Position numbers and translations under genes: made by a program. From an uncultured Selenomonadaceae bacterium (GTDB lineage Bacteria; Bacillota; Negativicutes; Selenomonadales; Selenomonadaceae), in assembly GCA_905233325.1 (NCBI GenBank), contig CAJODU010000082.1, forward strand, positions 1-10,942: 10,942 nucleotides of DNA. Direction: 5' to 3'. This document shows, piece after piece, positions 1 through 6,704 of this stretch (position 1 is the stretch's first letter; the number at the start of each line of letters is the position of its first letter). The notes below the pieces were generated by a model. That model was not told where the DNA came from and made no database searches. It saw only the letters and a program-made list of their open reading frames with translations.

Positions 1-1677
1 GAAAAGCAAGGCGACGAATGGATTTATCCTGAGCGAAATATCTTGATGCACTACTTCGCGCTTGTAAATTCATTTAACAACTGGCGAAATGTGCCGTTTG
101 AAAATGTTGAGGATAACGACCTCAATATCCTGCTGCACGTTTTGATTGGTCAAAGTGGTGTGATAGATGTTGCCGCAGACTACACAATCAAAGACGGCAT
201 CTTATTACCAAAAGCGGCTATACTTCCAACACAATCAGCAATTCGCGAAATAGCAGCGGAACATCAACCTTTGCCGTCTTGGATAACTGAAATTTTAGCA
301 CCTTCATATTCGGTAATAAAAGCAGCAACAAAGACTTCAAGTCTAAAGACAATCACGATTAGCCTTGCTTTACCTGACGACGGAAAAATAAATTTTCATC
401 AAGGACACGCGCTGATCAGCAGCAAGGTAAAAATTCTAAACCCCGAAACACCGCAAGATACAGCACTTTATCATTTTACAGGCTTGTTTGAGAGATTTAA
501 TGCTTATCGTGAGATCGAGGCAAAACTTGAAATGTTACCGGCAGAGATAACCAACATCATAAAACCGTCGTATAATCAACTGTACGCCTCATTACGCGAC
601 AGTAAAAAGTCTTTAAAGTATTTATACCTACCGACGATTGACAGCGCTTTAAACGGCTTTTACGCGGCTATACGGACGTTTCAAAATGCAAAGCGTGAAA
701 TTCCGTTATCGTTAGAAAATCTTCCAAAATGGCTTTTTGACTTCAACTATAATCAAGCAGTTATTTTAACCGGCACCAAAGTCAAACGGCAGACTTCAAA
801 AGTTTTAAAACTTGATACGCCTGATGACTTACAAACCAAATTGACGACGGCCGCAATAATCGCTGATAATGGGCGTCGCAGGATAATCAAACTTGATACA
901 CCTGCAAACGGTGATAGCAAGCTATTTACGGCAACAAAGCAGGTAAATAGTAGCAATAGTACCATTCAAGCTGATTCCGAGCAAGTCCGAAAGATTTTGC
1001 ACGACCTAACAGGTGATGCTCTCGGTGATACTTCAACTAATCTTTTTGTTGCAGTCCGTGATAAAAATTCTCGCTGCATCACCATTAACGCAGACCACAC
1101 TCCTGATGAATCATCAATCAAGACAACGGCTGCATTATGGAACAGTCGCGAAAAAATCACAAGTATTGACGCAGACGGTGAGCAGTTAAAAGAATTATTT
1201 AAGGCTGAAGAATTAAACAAGGCGGCAATAGTGCCAACATTCACTTTAGCTGAGACTAGCACAAGACACCTCACTATTAAACCTGACTACAATACCAGCA
1301 ATCACTTACAAGCGACTACCGCGTTTTGGAACAGTCGAAGTCGTCATGTTGAGATTGAATCAGCACAACAGGACACGTTGCCGAAAGAAATCACCGACAT
1401 CAAGTCACCGGCAAATATCAGTTTGAATATGAATAGCCGTATCAAACGGCAAAATACAAAAGTCTTTAAAAATGAGGCACCGACAGGCGGAATGGCAACG
1501 TCAACGGTGTTTTTGTTTGCGAATAAAACAAAGTGCCGCGTTATCAAGACAAGCGGAATTGAGGAGGTAGGCAACAATGCCAAAGTGACATTATGGAATC
1601 AGAAAAGCCGCTACATTGAGATAGGTTTAGACCTTGAACAATTAGAACGGCTTATGTCGAGAATCACGTCGGTTTAA
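1..1677 (+). CDS. Repetitive phage structural protein, 5'-truncated by window edge
   Basis: The reading frame is open from base 1 without a stop, so the gene begins upstream; the TTG at 43 is internal and 558 residues are visible. I do not recognise a named family. The second half is built of loosely repeated beta-rich units: segments of the type KRQxxKVxK (near window codons 260 and 480) and ATxxWNSRxRxIxI (near codons 375, 440 and 535). Hydrophobic and charged residues alternate as in strand-rich fibre or baseplate proteins. There is no signal peptide or membrane segment in the visible part. It sits 44 bases before a tail-collar fibre gene on the same strand, so a tail or baseplate role is likely, inferred from context only. 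Confidence 0.6.
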   Translation, partial: EKQGDEWIYPERNILMHYFALVNSFNNWRNVPFENVEDNDLNILLHVLIGQSGVIDVAADYTIKDGILLPKAAILPTQSAIREIAAEHQPLPSWITEILAPSYSVIKAATKTSSLKTITISLALPDDGKINFHQGHALISSKVKILNPETPQDTALYHFTGLFERFNAYREIEAKLEMLPAEITNIIKPSYNQLYASLRDSKKSLKYLYLPTIDSALNGFYAAIRTFQNAKREIPLSLENLPKWLFDFNYNQAVILTGTKVKRQTSKVLKLDTPDDLQTKLTTAAIIADNGRRRIIKLDTPANGDSKLFTATKQVNSSNSTIQADSEQVRKILHDLTGDALGDTSTNLFVAVRDKNSRCITINADHTPDESSIKTTAALWNSREKITSIDADGEQLKELFKAEELNKAAIVPTFTLAETSTRHLTIKPDYNTSNHLQATTAFWNSRSRHVEIESAQQDTLPKEITDIKSPANISLNMNSRIKRQNTKVFKNEAPTGGMATSTVFLFANKTKCRVIKTSGIEEVGNNAKVTLWNQKSRYIEIGLDLEQLERLMSRITSV

Positions 1678-1707
1678 TGCACGTCGGCGCAATGGCTGTA
1701 CAGTGAT

Positions 1708-1712
1708 AGGAG
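1708..1712 (+). promoter_or_regulatory. Ribosome binding site deciding the ATG 1722 start
   Basis: AGGAG lies nine bases before ATG 1722. An in-frame TTG at 1713 directly abuts this motif and so cannot use it, which makes ATG 1722 the better start. Confidence 0.75.
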
Positions 1713-1721
1713 TTGATAAGA

Positions 1722-3056
1722 ATGGCAGAAGAAACAACTAAAAAGAGGACAATGCGCTTAACGCAAGCCGGCATGAATCTCTTCACCAAAACGCTTATGA
1801 ATAAGCCATTCCGAGTTACCCGTGCCATGCTGGGCGATGGTGAGGTTCCTGCCGGAATGAGTATTGAGGATATGACATCAATGTCTCATCCTCGAATGGA
1901 AATACCAATAGTTGGCTATCGTCAAACAGGTACAGGCTCGGCAGTATTGGAATTTGAAATTATCAATGCTGAGCTTGCTGAAGGTTTTAGAGCTTGTGAA
2001 GCTGGTATTTATGCAATCGACCCTGACACCAATGAAGAAGTTTTGTACGCTTACCGCAACACTGGCGAATATTGGCAATGGATACCTGAAGCATCAAGCG
2101 GTGAAATACTTAACGAGGTATGGAATGTACACGTCGCAATCGCTCAAAGTGACAACATCACAATTAATATCGTTGATTCTGTTGGCGGCGTCACTCGTGC
2201 CGAATATTACGATCACATCAAAGACCTTAATCCTCACTCTAATTTCTTGCAAATCGGCAATCAAGTCAATGATTGTACTCACCTTTTTGTTTCAACCGGC
2301 GGAGCTAGACGCCTTGACAGAATGAGTATTGAAGATGCAAGAGTGAAGATACTCGGCGAAAACGCTTCAACACTGCCTATTATGAATGGCAGACTCAATA
2401 ACCTTGAAATCGAACTTGAAAATATAGGTATCCGCACAATGGTAGCTCAAAATCTCGACTTGTCGAATACCTTTGTTTATGAGGACTTCGACCCACCAGA
2501 TGAGATTGATGATACTGCTATCAAGGTAACTTCAATCACTGCCGACAGTCGTACAATCAATGTCGAATCACTCGTCGGACTTATGGAAGGCAGCTGGTAT
2601 ACAATCACCGACGGAATCCGCAAAGAATCAATACAAGTCAAGTCTCTTACTTGCGGTGTTGGCGGCAACGATACCACCTACAGAATCATTGCATACAGCG
2701 ACGTTGTAAACTCATTCAACATTGATAATACTTTCCTGTATCGTTCAACTGCCGGAATCAAAACCGGCAAAGTCACCGGCTCCGCTGATAGGCGTGCCAT
2801 AACTTGGAATCCGTCAACTGATTGGAAAGGTCAAGGCGCACAGACTTCAAGTCTTGTCGAATTGGAATCAACACTTGACAAGGCGGCGAATTTCACTCTT
2901 GAAGGTGATTATAAATTCGCCAACGGCGGCTTTATGACGCTTGATACTACTATCGTACATCGTCACGCAATCGCAATACAGATGATTAGGACGGGCGGCG
3001 GTAAAGGTACTTGGAAACTGCAAAACGAGGACGGCACTGATTATACAGGCAATTAA
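1722..3056 (+). CDS. Phage tail-collar type fibre protein
   Basis: A 444-residue protein. Its first ~165 residues match the pattern of phage tail-collar fibre N-termini (DUF3751-like): a start of the type LTQAGMNLFTKTL, then a GDGEVPAG turn, a PRMEIPI strand, EGFRACEAGIYAIDPD and an EVLYAYRNTGE segment. This part normally anchors a fibre to the baseplate. The remainder is strand-rich and ends in a TGGGKGTW motif (about residues 424-431) also present in the last gene of the window. ATG 1722 is chosen for its spacing from AGGAG. The variable-protein gene begins 16 bases after its stop, so the two are probably co-transcribed and may act in the same tail tip. Family assignment is by recalled motif resemblance. 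Confidence 0.8.
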   Translation: MAEETTKKRTMRLTQAGMNLFTKTLMNKPFRVTRAMLGDGEVPAGMSIEDMTSMSHPRMEIPIVGYRQTGTGSAVLEFEIINAELAEGFRACEAGIYAIDPDTNEEVLYAYRNTGEYWQWIPEASSGEILNEVWNVHVAIAQSDNITINIVDSVGGVTRAEYYDHIKDLNPHSNFLQIGNQVNDCTHLFVSTGGARRLDRMSIEDARVKILGENASTLPIMNGRLNNLEIELENIGIRTMVAQNLDLSNTFVYEDFDPPDEIDDTAIKVTSITADSRTINVESLVGLMEGSWYTITDGIRKESIQVKSLTCGVGGNDTTYRIIAYSDVVNSFNIDNTFLYRSTAGIKTGKVTGSADRRAITWNPSTDWKGQGAQTSSLVELESTLDKAANFTLEGDYKFANGGFMTLDTTIVHRHAIAIQMIRTGGGKGTWKLQNEDGTDYTGN

Positions 3057-3072
3057 GAAAGGATAATGAGCA

Positions 3073-3999
3073 ATGGCAATTTTGATTAAAAGCGGTTATG
3101 AAACAACCTATGCAAATCTGCTTAAAGAATTTCCATTTTGTGAAATCAAGACCGTTCAAGACGGTAATAACAAAATGGTTTTCTTCCCAAAAACTTATGT
3201 GAAGTATGAGGGCAGCGGCGGTGCAGGTCTCACGATTAAATTCAGCGACAAGAAAAAGGATAGCGACTGGAGACTTCATAAATCCTTCTACAAATTCAAC
3301 AGTGCAAGCGAAGAAGTTGAAAATGGCGTCCTGCACTCTGCCTACATCGCAACCAACTTAAACGGTGTAGCTGTATCAAATGGCGGCGCTCAGTGGGGTG
3401 GTCTTGGTTACGTCGAAAGTCGCAACAAGGCAAAAGCAGCCGGTACTGATTATGATATGCTCAATGTTTACGATTATCATTTTCGCGGTCTGCTCATGCT
3501 TGCTGAAACACTTGCAATGGGATATACCGGCGCAGATGTTCAAACAGCAATCGGCGGCGCAGATGGCGCAATGGGTGTAACTCATTTTGACATCAAAGAT
3601 ATTTGGGGCGGCACCGATAGAGGACTTTGGATTTACGGCATTGACCGTGTATCAAGTCTGAGCGGTATTCACTCCATCGCAAATACTAATTTGCACATTC
3701 TCGGTATCGACGGCAATATGTATGATACAGGACTTACACCTTCAAGTGGTTATCCTGTAACTTTCTATACCAAATACACCGACAAATATGACTTGAGAGA
3801 CTTACTGCTCGGCGCAACTGTTGACGGTACCGCCGCTAATGGGTCGTGTGGGGACTATTCTTACTTGGGCGACACCGGCTATTGCTTCACTTCCTATTGG
3901 AGCTCGGCCCACAGCGGTTACGGCCCTTTTTACTTCAACCGCAATTCGCCGACTAATTCCGACGCGACTCTCTCCTTCGGCTTGCGAAAATCTGTGTGA
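3073..3999 (+). CDS. DGR variable protein with C-type-lectin-like domain
   Basis: A 308-residue protein whose last ~50 codons are the VR of the retroelement. From about residue 60 it has features of the C-type-lectin/formylglycine-enzyme-like fold used by DGR targets: a TDYDMLNVYDYHFRGLLMLA helix region (~residues 126-145), a DIKDIWGG turn (~177-184), YWSS (275-278), GPFYF (284-288) and a closing SFGLRKS (301-307). VR codons differing from the TR give Y264, D267, T273, Y275, A279, H280, G282, R290, D297, A298 and T299; between them lie constant scaffold residues such as W276 and G303. AAAGGA precedes the ATG by nine bases. It probably displays the variable surface on a tail fibre or tip, as Mtd does in Bordetella phage. 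The ligand cannot be read from sequence. Confidence 0.9.
   Translation: MAILIKSGYETTYANLLKEFPFCEIKTVQDGNNKMVFFPKTYVKYEGSGGAGLTIKFSDKKKDSDWRLHKSFYKFNSASEEVENGVLHSAYIATNLNGVAVSNGGAQWGGLGYVESRNKAKAAGTDYDMLNVYDYHFRGLLMLAETLAMGYTGADVQTAIGGADGAMGVTHFDIKDIWGGTDRGLWIYGIDRVSSLSGIHSIANTNLHILGIDGNMYDTGLTPSSGYPVTFYTKYTDKYDLRDLLLGATVDGTAANGSCGDYSYLGDTGYCFTSYWSSAHSGYGPFYFNRNSPTNSDATLSFGLRKSV
3842..3993 (+). repeat. DGR variable repeat (VR)
   Basis: Aligns gap-free with 4455-4606 at a constant offset of 613. Fifteen of 152 positions differ. Nine are opposite TR adenines (3862, 3871, 3916, 3917, 3940, 3941, 3961, 3964, 3968), giving G six times, C twice and T once. Six are opposite non-adenines (3889, 3890, 3895, 3896, 3907, 3911). 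Identity stops just outside the stated ends. The last 25 bases (3969-3993) are identical to the TR and hold the expected initiation-of-mutagenic-homing (IMH) region. Confidence 0.95.
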
Positions 4000-4004
4000 T
4001 GCGT

Positions 4005-4032
4005 GACGGCCGTAACGATAGTGAAGGCCGTC
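4005..4032. other. Hairpin/cruciform just after the VR
   Basis: GACGGCC (4005-4011) and GGCCGTC (4026-4032) form a perfect 7-base inverted repeat around a 14-base loop, 11 bases past the VR end. Bordetella phage DGRs need a hairpin or cruciform shortly downstream of the VR for efficient homing, and position and GC-rich stem fit that role, though the loop here is longer. There is no T-run after it, so a terminator is less likely. Confidence 0.65.
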
Positions 4033-4048
4033 TATAATGGAGTAAACA

Positions 4049-4429
4049 ATGACAGAAACAGAACAAGAACGCAGACTATTTGTCGAAGATATAATCGCTG
4101 ATTTAGATTCTTACACTCACACTTGTCTTACGCAAAGTTCTTACCCTAGAACTCAGCGATATGTTCTATGCAACGAAATCAGCAAACTTGTTAATGAGAT
4201 ATTTACACTTGCTGTGAAATTGAAAAAGAAATACTACACCAAAACCACACTTCAAAACATCGACGTCAACCTCGATATTTTGCGTTATAAAATCCGCGAA
4301 TCTCATATAAAAGGCTATATCACAATTGAGAGAAAACAAAAATGGATACGCAGAGTAAATGAGGCTGGTAAAATCGTTGGTGCTATGCTCGAAAAGCAAA
4401 AGCATAATGACAAACAGCAAGAGAAATAG
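4049..4429 (+). CDS. avd: DGR accessory variability determinant (Avd)
   Basis: A 126-residue, strongly helical, basic protein of the usual Avd length (about 125-130). Avd is a four-helix-bundle protein that forms a pentamer, binds RT and template RNA, and is needed for mutagenic cDNA synthesis. Visible family marks are an early acidic helix, PRTQRYVL (33-40) leading into a long helix, LDILRYKIRES (75-85), and a final helix with KQKWIRRVNEAGKIVGAML. The charged tail is rich in K, Q and E. GGAG at 4039-4042 sits six bases before ATG. It lies between the variable gene and TR, the classic DGR order, and ends 25 bases before the TR. It also resembles 23S rRNA intervening-sequence proteins, which share the fold, but context decides for Avd. 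Confidence 0.9.
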   Translation: MTETEQERRLFVEDIIADLDSYTHTCLTQSSYPRTQRYVLCNEISKLVNEIFTLAVKLKKKYYTKTTLQNIDVNLDILRYKIRESHIKGYITIERKQKWIRRVNEAGKIVGAMLEKQKHNDKQQEK

Positions 4430-4454
4430 ACATTTTGGGGCGTTGAGTTATTCC

Positions 4455-4606
4455 GGTCGTGTGGGGACTATTCTAACTTGGGCAACACCGGCTATTGCTT
4501 CCTTTCCCTTTGGAGCTCGTCCCGCAGCAATTACGGCCCTTTTTACTTCAACAACAATTCGCCGACTAATTCCAACACGAATCTCTCCTTCGGCTTGCGA
4601 AAATCT
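4455..4606 (+). repeat. DGR template repeat (TR)
   Basis: The master copy for 3842-3993. Read in the variable gene's frame it gives SCGDYSN...LRKS followed at once by TAA. It has 32 adenines, many in AAC/AAT codons (4475, 4484, 4529, 4550, 4553, 4556, 4568, 4574, 4580), which adenine mutagenesis can turn into many residues but never into stop codons. The part 4502-4524 is unusual: only one adenine, and two CTT leucine codons where AAY would be expected. The last 25 bases equal those of the VR. Confidence 0.95.
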
Positions 4607-4621
4607 TAATTGAAACGGTCA

Positions 4622-4685
4622 GACGCCGAAAATTGTTCGTATTTGGTTTTCGGCCAGTTGCCTCATTAGATTTTGACTCGGCGTC
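4622..4685 (+). other. Alternative hairpins in the TR-RT spacer
   Basis: GCCGAAAA (4625-4632) pairs perfectly with TTTTCGGC (4647-4654) over a 14-base loop. The overlapping arm GACGCCGA (4622-4629) pairs equally well with TCGGCGTC (4678-4685). The two helices share the left arm and exclude each other. They lie 16 bases after the TR, where template RNA structure is expected. Confidence 0.6.
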
Positions 4686-4715
4686 CCGTCCTCTTACAGG
4701 CAAATATAAAAATCA

Positions 4716-4754
4716 ACGGCGCGACAAGTAAGCATAAGCCTAACGCTGCGCCGT
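4716..4754 (+). other. GC-rich hairpin before the RT ribosome site
   Basis: ACGGCGC (4716-4722) and GCGCCGT (4748-4754) are a perfect 7-base inverted repeat with a 25-base loop, ending six bases before the GGAG of RT. It may be part of the template RNA fold or influence RT translation. This is inference from complementarity only. Confidence 0.5.
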
Positions 4755-4759
4755 CCATT

Positions 4760-4763
4760 GGAG
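4760..4763 (+). promoter_or_regulatory. Ribosome binding site deciding the RT start
   Basis: GGAG eight bases before ATG 4772. The in-frame TTG at 4673 lies within the structured spacer and has no good site, so the extra 33 codons it would add are probably not translated. Confidence 0.75.
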
Positions 4764-4771
4764 ATAACAAT

Positions 4772-5818
4772 ATGCCAATCACTCACAATAATCTCTTTGA
4801 ACGAATCATCAGCCTTGATTCCTTATATGCTGCACATAAACAAGTGCAGAAGGGCAAGAAATACAATGACGTTGCCGCCTATGCTCGTGACCACATCGAA
4901 GAAATCATTGATGACTTGCGTGAAAGACTAATCAATATGACTTGGACTCCAGACCCTTACCGCCGTTTCATCACTAAGAAAGAAGTAAAAAGGCGTAAGG
5001 TGGATGAACCCAGTTATCGCGATCGTCTTCTTCATAATTCGATTGTAACTAATGCGTTACCTTATTTTGCTAAAAAATTCATCTTTGACTCTTACGCAGT
5101 CACGCCCGGCAAAGGGCAACATCAAGCGGTATTCCGCGCTCAAGACTTTATCAGACGGGCGGCAAAACAAGGCGACGTTTACATTTTGCAGGGTGATATT
5201 CATCACTACTACGAATCAATCAATCACGATATTCTGATTGAACAAATTCACCGTACCATTAGAGATAAGCGACTTCTGACCATTTGGGAGCGAATAATAG
5301 AAGGTTACAGCGCGGACGGAACGCCGGGCGTCGGTATTCCTATTGGTGCCGTAACTTCCCAACTATCCGCAAATATCTATCTCAATCCCTTCGACCATTT
5401 TATGAAAGAATGTGCCGGTCATAAATACTACATTCGCTATATGGACGATTTTGTTTTAATCAAGAATAACAAAGAGGAATTGAAATCAGCACTTAACGAT
5501 ATTCACTGGTTCCTTGATACTCAAACACGATTGACGCTCAACCCTAAAACTCACATCTTCAAGTCAACTCAAGGCTTGGATTTTTGCGGTTATCGTATCT
5601 ACCACTCTTATTTGCTGCCAAGAAAACGAAATGTAAGAGCGGCAAGAATCAGATTTAAAAATGTCAGCTTTTTGTTTAATCACGGCAAAATGACATTTGA
5701 AGAGGTTAGGCAACGTGTAAATAGCTTTTGTGGCTATATGTCCCACTGTGATGGCTATAGAACTACTCAATCTACATTGCAACAGTATCTAAAATTGACA
5801 AAAATAATTGACCCGTGA
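4772..5818 (+). CDS. DGR reverse transcriptase
   Basis: A 348-residue RT, close to the usual DGR length. It copies TR RNA into cDNA, misincorporating opposite adenines, together with Avd. Motifs in order: an N-terminal helical region, a DPYRRFITKKEVKRRKV segment (~50-66), YRDRLLHN and SYAVTPGKGQHQAV fingers motifs, GDIHHYYESINHDIL with catalytic D142, IGAVTSQ (191-197), YMDD (223-226, catalytic D225 and D226), LNPKT, and LDFCGYRI near the thumb. The [IV]GxxxSQ signature replaces the usual retroviral QGxxxSP and is diagnostic for DGR enzymes, where it is linked to low adenine selectivity. All catalytic residues are present with no frameshift, so the enzyme looks active. It has no X, En or maturase domain, which argues against a group II intron RT. 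Confidence 0.95.
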   Translation: MPITHNNLFERIISLDSLYAAHKQVQKGKKYNDVAAYARDHIEEIIDDLRERLINMTWTPDPYRRFITKKEVKRRKVDEPSYRDRLLHNSIVTNALPYFAKKFIFDSYAVTPGKGQHQAVFRAQDFIRRAAKQGDVYILQGDIHHYYESINHDILIEQIHRTIRDKRLLTIWERIIEGYSADGTPGVGIPIGAVTSQLSANIYLNPFDHFMKECAGHKYYIRYMDDFVLIKNNKEELKSALNDIHWFLDTQTRLTLNPKTHIFKSTQGLDFCGYRIYHSYLLPRKRNVRAARIRFKNVSFLFNHGKMTFEEVRQRVNSFCGYMSHCDGYRTTQSTLQQYLKLTKIIDP

Positions 5819-5820
5819 CG

Positions 5821-5866
5821 CCACTTGTGATAAAATCTAATTGTTGAAGTTAGATAAACACAGTGG
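5821..5866. repeat. Long imperfect hairpin directly after RT
   Basis: ATCTAA (5835-5840) pairs with TTAGAT (5850-5855) around a 9-base loop. Outside it CCACTTGTG (5821-5829) pairs with CACAGTGG (5859-5866) with one bulged T. It begins two bases after the RT stop and has no T-run, so it is not a standard terminator. Confidence 0.5.
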
Positions 5867-5900
5867 TTGCCACAGGTCTATTCTATTGTAGCAATCACTG
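5861..5900. repeat. Second inverted repeat upstream of the HNH gene
   Basis: CAGTGGTTGC (5861-5870) and GCAATCACTG (5891-5900) are complementary over ten bases with one G-T pair and a 20-base loop. Its left arm overlaps the right arm of the preceding hairpin, so the two compete. It ends 11 bases before the HNH ribosome site. Confidence 0.5.
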
Positions 5901-5911
5901 GCAAAAAAGTC

Positions 5912-5917
5912 AAGGAG
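5912..5917 (+). promoter_or_regulatory. Ribosome binding site of the HNH gene
   Basis: AAGGAG eight bases before ATG 5926. The frame extends upstream to a GTG at 5863, but that codon lies within the inverted repeats and has no such site. Confidence 0.7.
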
Positions 5918-5925
5918 TGATTGCT

Positions 5926-6693
5926 ATGAATGAAAAGAAAATCGCAAAGGTCATCAATGCCGAGCTTGCTAAAATGCTTGAGAATGGTTTCATCAGCGAA
6001 AAACAATTTGAATCAATTACGGATACGGTGAATAAGACAGCAGAAAATTTTAAACAGCAAGATTCCACTATTGAAGTGATTGACGAAAGACACGTACTTT
6101 TCGACAGTGAAGTTTATACTAAAAGCAAACAAGGATACTTTTTTCGTAACAAACCATTACACGTATCAATCTACGAATACTTTCATAATATTAAGGTGCC
6201 GAAAGGTTATATAATTCATCACGTTGATTTTAATCCAGAAAACAACGACATCGAAAACTTACAAATGGTGACAGCTAAGGAACATCACCAAATACACAAC
6301 TTGCCTTCTCACCTTAAAACCAAAATTTTTATTTGTCAAATATGCGGCAAAACATTTAGCTCTCTTGATTCCGGCAAAAGGTGTTATTGTTCAACGGTTT
6401 GTAAAAGGTTAGCCGATAAGGAAAATAAGAGAGTTGAAAAAGTCTGTGTTGTTTGTGGAAGGACTTTCCTTGCATCTAACAAAAAGACAAAATGCTGCTC
6501 AAATACTTGTAGAGGTAAAATGTCGTGGGATAATGAATCGGAACGGAAAAGATATGATTTGATTTGTCAAGTTTGCGGCAAAAAATATAAGTCTCTTAGA
6601 CCGTATTCGAAATATTGTAGTCGAAAATGCAAAGATTTTAAACATCACGAGGAAGAAAAGGCGGAGAGAAGAAGATTAAAACAAAACAAATGA
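5926..6693 (+). CDS. HNH endonuclease-like protein with three zinc-knuckle repeats
   Basis: A 255-residue protein. Residues ~3-33 form a short helical unit (KMLENGFISEKQFESI) resembling small SHOCT-like oligomerisation segments. Residues ~95-125 carry an HNH_3-type nuclease motif: IIHHVDFN (H98, H99), NNDIENL (N107, N111) and EHHQIH (H120, H121, H124). Then come three similar units of about 40 residues with C-x2-C...C-x3-C: C137/C140/C155/C159, C174/C177/C191/C195 and C214/C217/C231/C235, probable zinc-binding DNA contacts. The tail is lysine- and arginine-rich. The gene is visibly more AT-rich than its neighbours and sits between RT and tail genes, as free-standing homing endonucleases often do in phage genomes. 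A role in the DGR is possible but not shown. The start is set by AAGGAG. Confidence 0.85.
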   Translation: MNEKKIAKVINAELAKMLENGFISEKQFESITDTVNKTAENFKQQDSTIEVIDERHVLFDSEVYTKSKQGYFFRNKPLHVSIYEYFHNIKVPKGYIIHHVDFNPENNDIENLQMVTAKEHHQIHNLPSHLKTKIFICQICGKTFSSLDSGKRCYCSTVCKRLADKENKRVEKVCVVCGRTFLASNKKTKCCSNTCRGKMSWDNESERKRYDLICQVCGKKYKSLRPYSKYCSRKCKDFKHHEEEKAERRRLKQNK

Positions 6694-6704
6694 AATAAAT
6701 TTCG

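Larger units (their letters stand above)
4430..4771 (+). ncRNA. Region expected to encode the DGR template RNA
   Basis: These 342 bases between avd and RT hold no convincing gene. They contain a 25-base leader, the TR, and a 165-base spacer with several inverted repeats. In characterised DGRs the RNA template spans the TR plus a structured downstream spacer reaching toward or into RT, and this spacer RNA primes cDNA synthesis. The exact 5' and 3' ends of the RNA are not visible here; the coordinates are simply the gene-free interval. ORFs across it share out-of-frame peptides with the VR region and are artefacts of the repeat. Confidence 0.6.

Noticed and set aside
1677..1706. Nine-codon ATG frame overlapping the stop of the first gene
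   Set aside because: Too short, no ribosome site and no conserved context; probably chance.
4359..4613. 84-codon frame across the end of avd and the TR, sharing GRVGTILTWATPAIAS with a frame at 3821-4006
   Set aside because: Both peptides are out-of-frame readings of the TR/VR repeat; the likeness comes from the DNA repeat, and neither has a proper ribosome site.
4673..4771. 33-residue N-terminal extension of RT from TTG 4673
   Set aside because: It lies in the structured TR-RT spacer, has no ribosome site, and ATG 4772 has GGAG at good spacing.
4772..5818. Group II intron or retron reverse transcriptase
   Set aside because: No maturase or endonuclease domain and no msr/msd; the SQ signature, Avd and TR/VR identify a DGR enzyme.
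5821..5900. Rho-independent terminator after RT
   Set aside because: The hairpins are not followed by a T-run; the better candidate is at 6705-6728.
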